A stretch of 64,000 nucleotides of DNA from Ascarosepion bandense (Eukaryota; Mollusca; Cephalopoda; Sepiida; Sepiidae): NCBI GenBank assembly GCA_037127315.1, contig JBBBDQ010001122.1, positions 7,933,501 to 7,997,500 on the forward strand, in the 5' to 3' direction. The notes below the pieces were generated by a model. It searched no databases, was not told the origin of the DNA, and saw only the letters and a program-made list of their open reading frames with translations. Shown here one piece after another: positions 63,687 through 64,000 of the stretch. How positions within the stretch are numbered: position 1 is the stretch's first letter; each line of letters opens with the position of its first letter. The position numbers were made by a program, and so were the translations under genes.

Positions 63687-64000
63687 TTCTCAGCGATAGG
63701 CCAACAGTTGCTTAATAGTCCGGACTATGCTAAGGAATATGTTCATAGCTGTATAACTGATTTGCAAAAGACCCGCTTCGTAAAGCATCTACGTTGAAGT
63801 GAAGCGATATATATTAAGTTACACTAACCGGGCCTGTGCAAACAAAAAGAGAATTTTAATCGTTCTTTTTGTTTGTATAGAGGGGTGCGAGTAAAATTTT
63901 ATTATTTCATCGTGTTCCAATCTTTGTCCTCCTCATTTACTATTTTTCTGTGAAAAGTTTTGTTTCGTCAGATTTTGTCAATGGTTCCTTCTGATGATGT
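63686..64000. other. Unassigned end of window
   Basis: A hairpin-like pair (AAACAAAAAGAGAATTTTAA, then CGTTCTTTTTGTTTG at 63840-63876) is visible; no gene. Confidence 0.4.

Overview
This is a gene-poor, repeat-dense, AT-rich stretch of an animal genome. I found no host protein-coding exon I would defend. Almost everything recognisable is transposable-element debris, tandem repeats or microsatellites. Features pointing to an animal are tRNA-derived SINEs with A and B boxes, two non-LTR retrotransposon (LINE) families, Tc1/mariner and Ty3/gypsy scraps, Helitron-like termini and long (TA)n, (TATC)n, (CA)n and (GAAA)n runs. The mix of tRNA-SINEs, decayed LINE tails and long microsatellites resembles mollusc genomes, cephalopods in particular. 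That is a guess from general character, not a match I could run. No bacterial operon, CRISPR array or origin is present. | The main dispersed families, with names used only here, are as follows. LINE-A is CR1/jockey-like, with about 16 copies, nearly all 5'-truncated, and a 3' end CCTTGCTTGGGGTGA + ATGATT(A)n. LINE-B has a different reverse-transcriptase C-terminus (MWFYRRMLRISWTEH motif), about 15 pieces and a (GAA)n tail. SINE-T is tRNA-derived, about 310 bp, with a conserved hairpin tail; two copies have perfect 11-bp target-site duplications. Family C is about 550 bp, with an internal array of about 35-bp units and a (CAAA)n tail, seen at six loci. Family D/E consists of Helitron-like pieces with a hairpin + CTAG terminus at one end and a microsatellite at the other. 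| Layout: 0.2-2.2 kb, SINE-T tandem copies and a D element; 2.6-4.6 kb, a compound (TATC)n array; 5-10.5 kb, LINE-A, a three-copy direct repeat, a possible LTR promoter and C; 10.8-17.3 kb, alternating LINE-A and LINE-B with a Tc1/mariner remnant; 17.9-21.9 kb, C, a tRNA-like element, a possible solo LTR, an (AAT)n tract and Helitron-like ends; 22.5-25.5 kb, two anonymous reading frames running into about 37 copies of a 63-bp repeat; 25.5-29 kb, AT-rich and mostly empty; 29-36 kb, a dense nest of LINE-A, LINE-B, SINE-T and C; 36-38 kb, an LTR-like unit and a young SINE; 38.2-40.8 kb, a 27-bp minisatellite and a polypurine tract over 2 kb long; 41-50.6 kb, more LINEs, D/E and a SINE-derived tandem array; 50.9-64 kb, further LINE, C, D, gypsy and MITE pieces inserted among degenerate tandem repeats. 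| Most interesting: (1) three loci carry a 5S rRNA-like unit directly joined to a SINE-T head in the same order, implying a composite 5S-tRNA SINE; (2) the SINE-T 3' half has become a tandem repeat with a palindromic linker at two loci; (3) the 63-bp array has a 10-bp hairpin in most units and is open in a reading frame on both strands; (4) a near-perfect inverted repeat at 59.7 kb truncates a SINE; (5) the LINE-A 3' UTR has independently expanded into tandem repeats in several copies.
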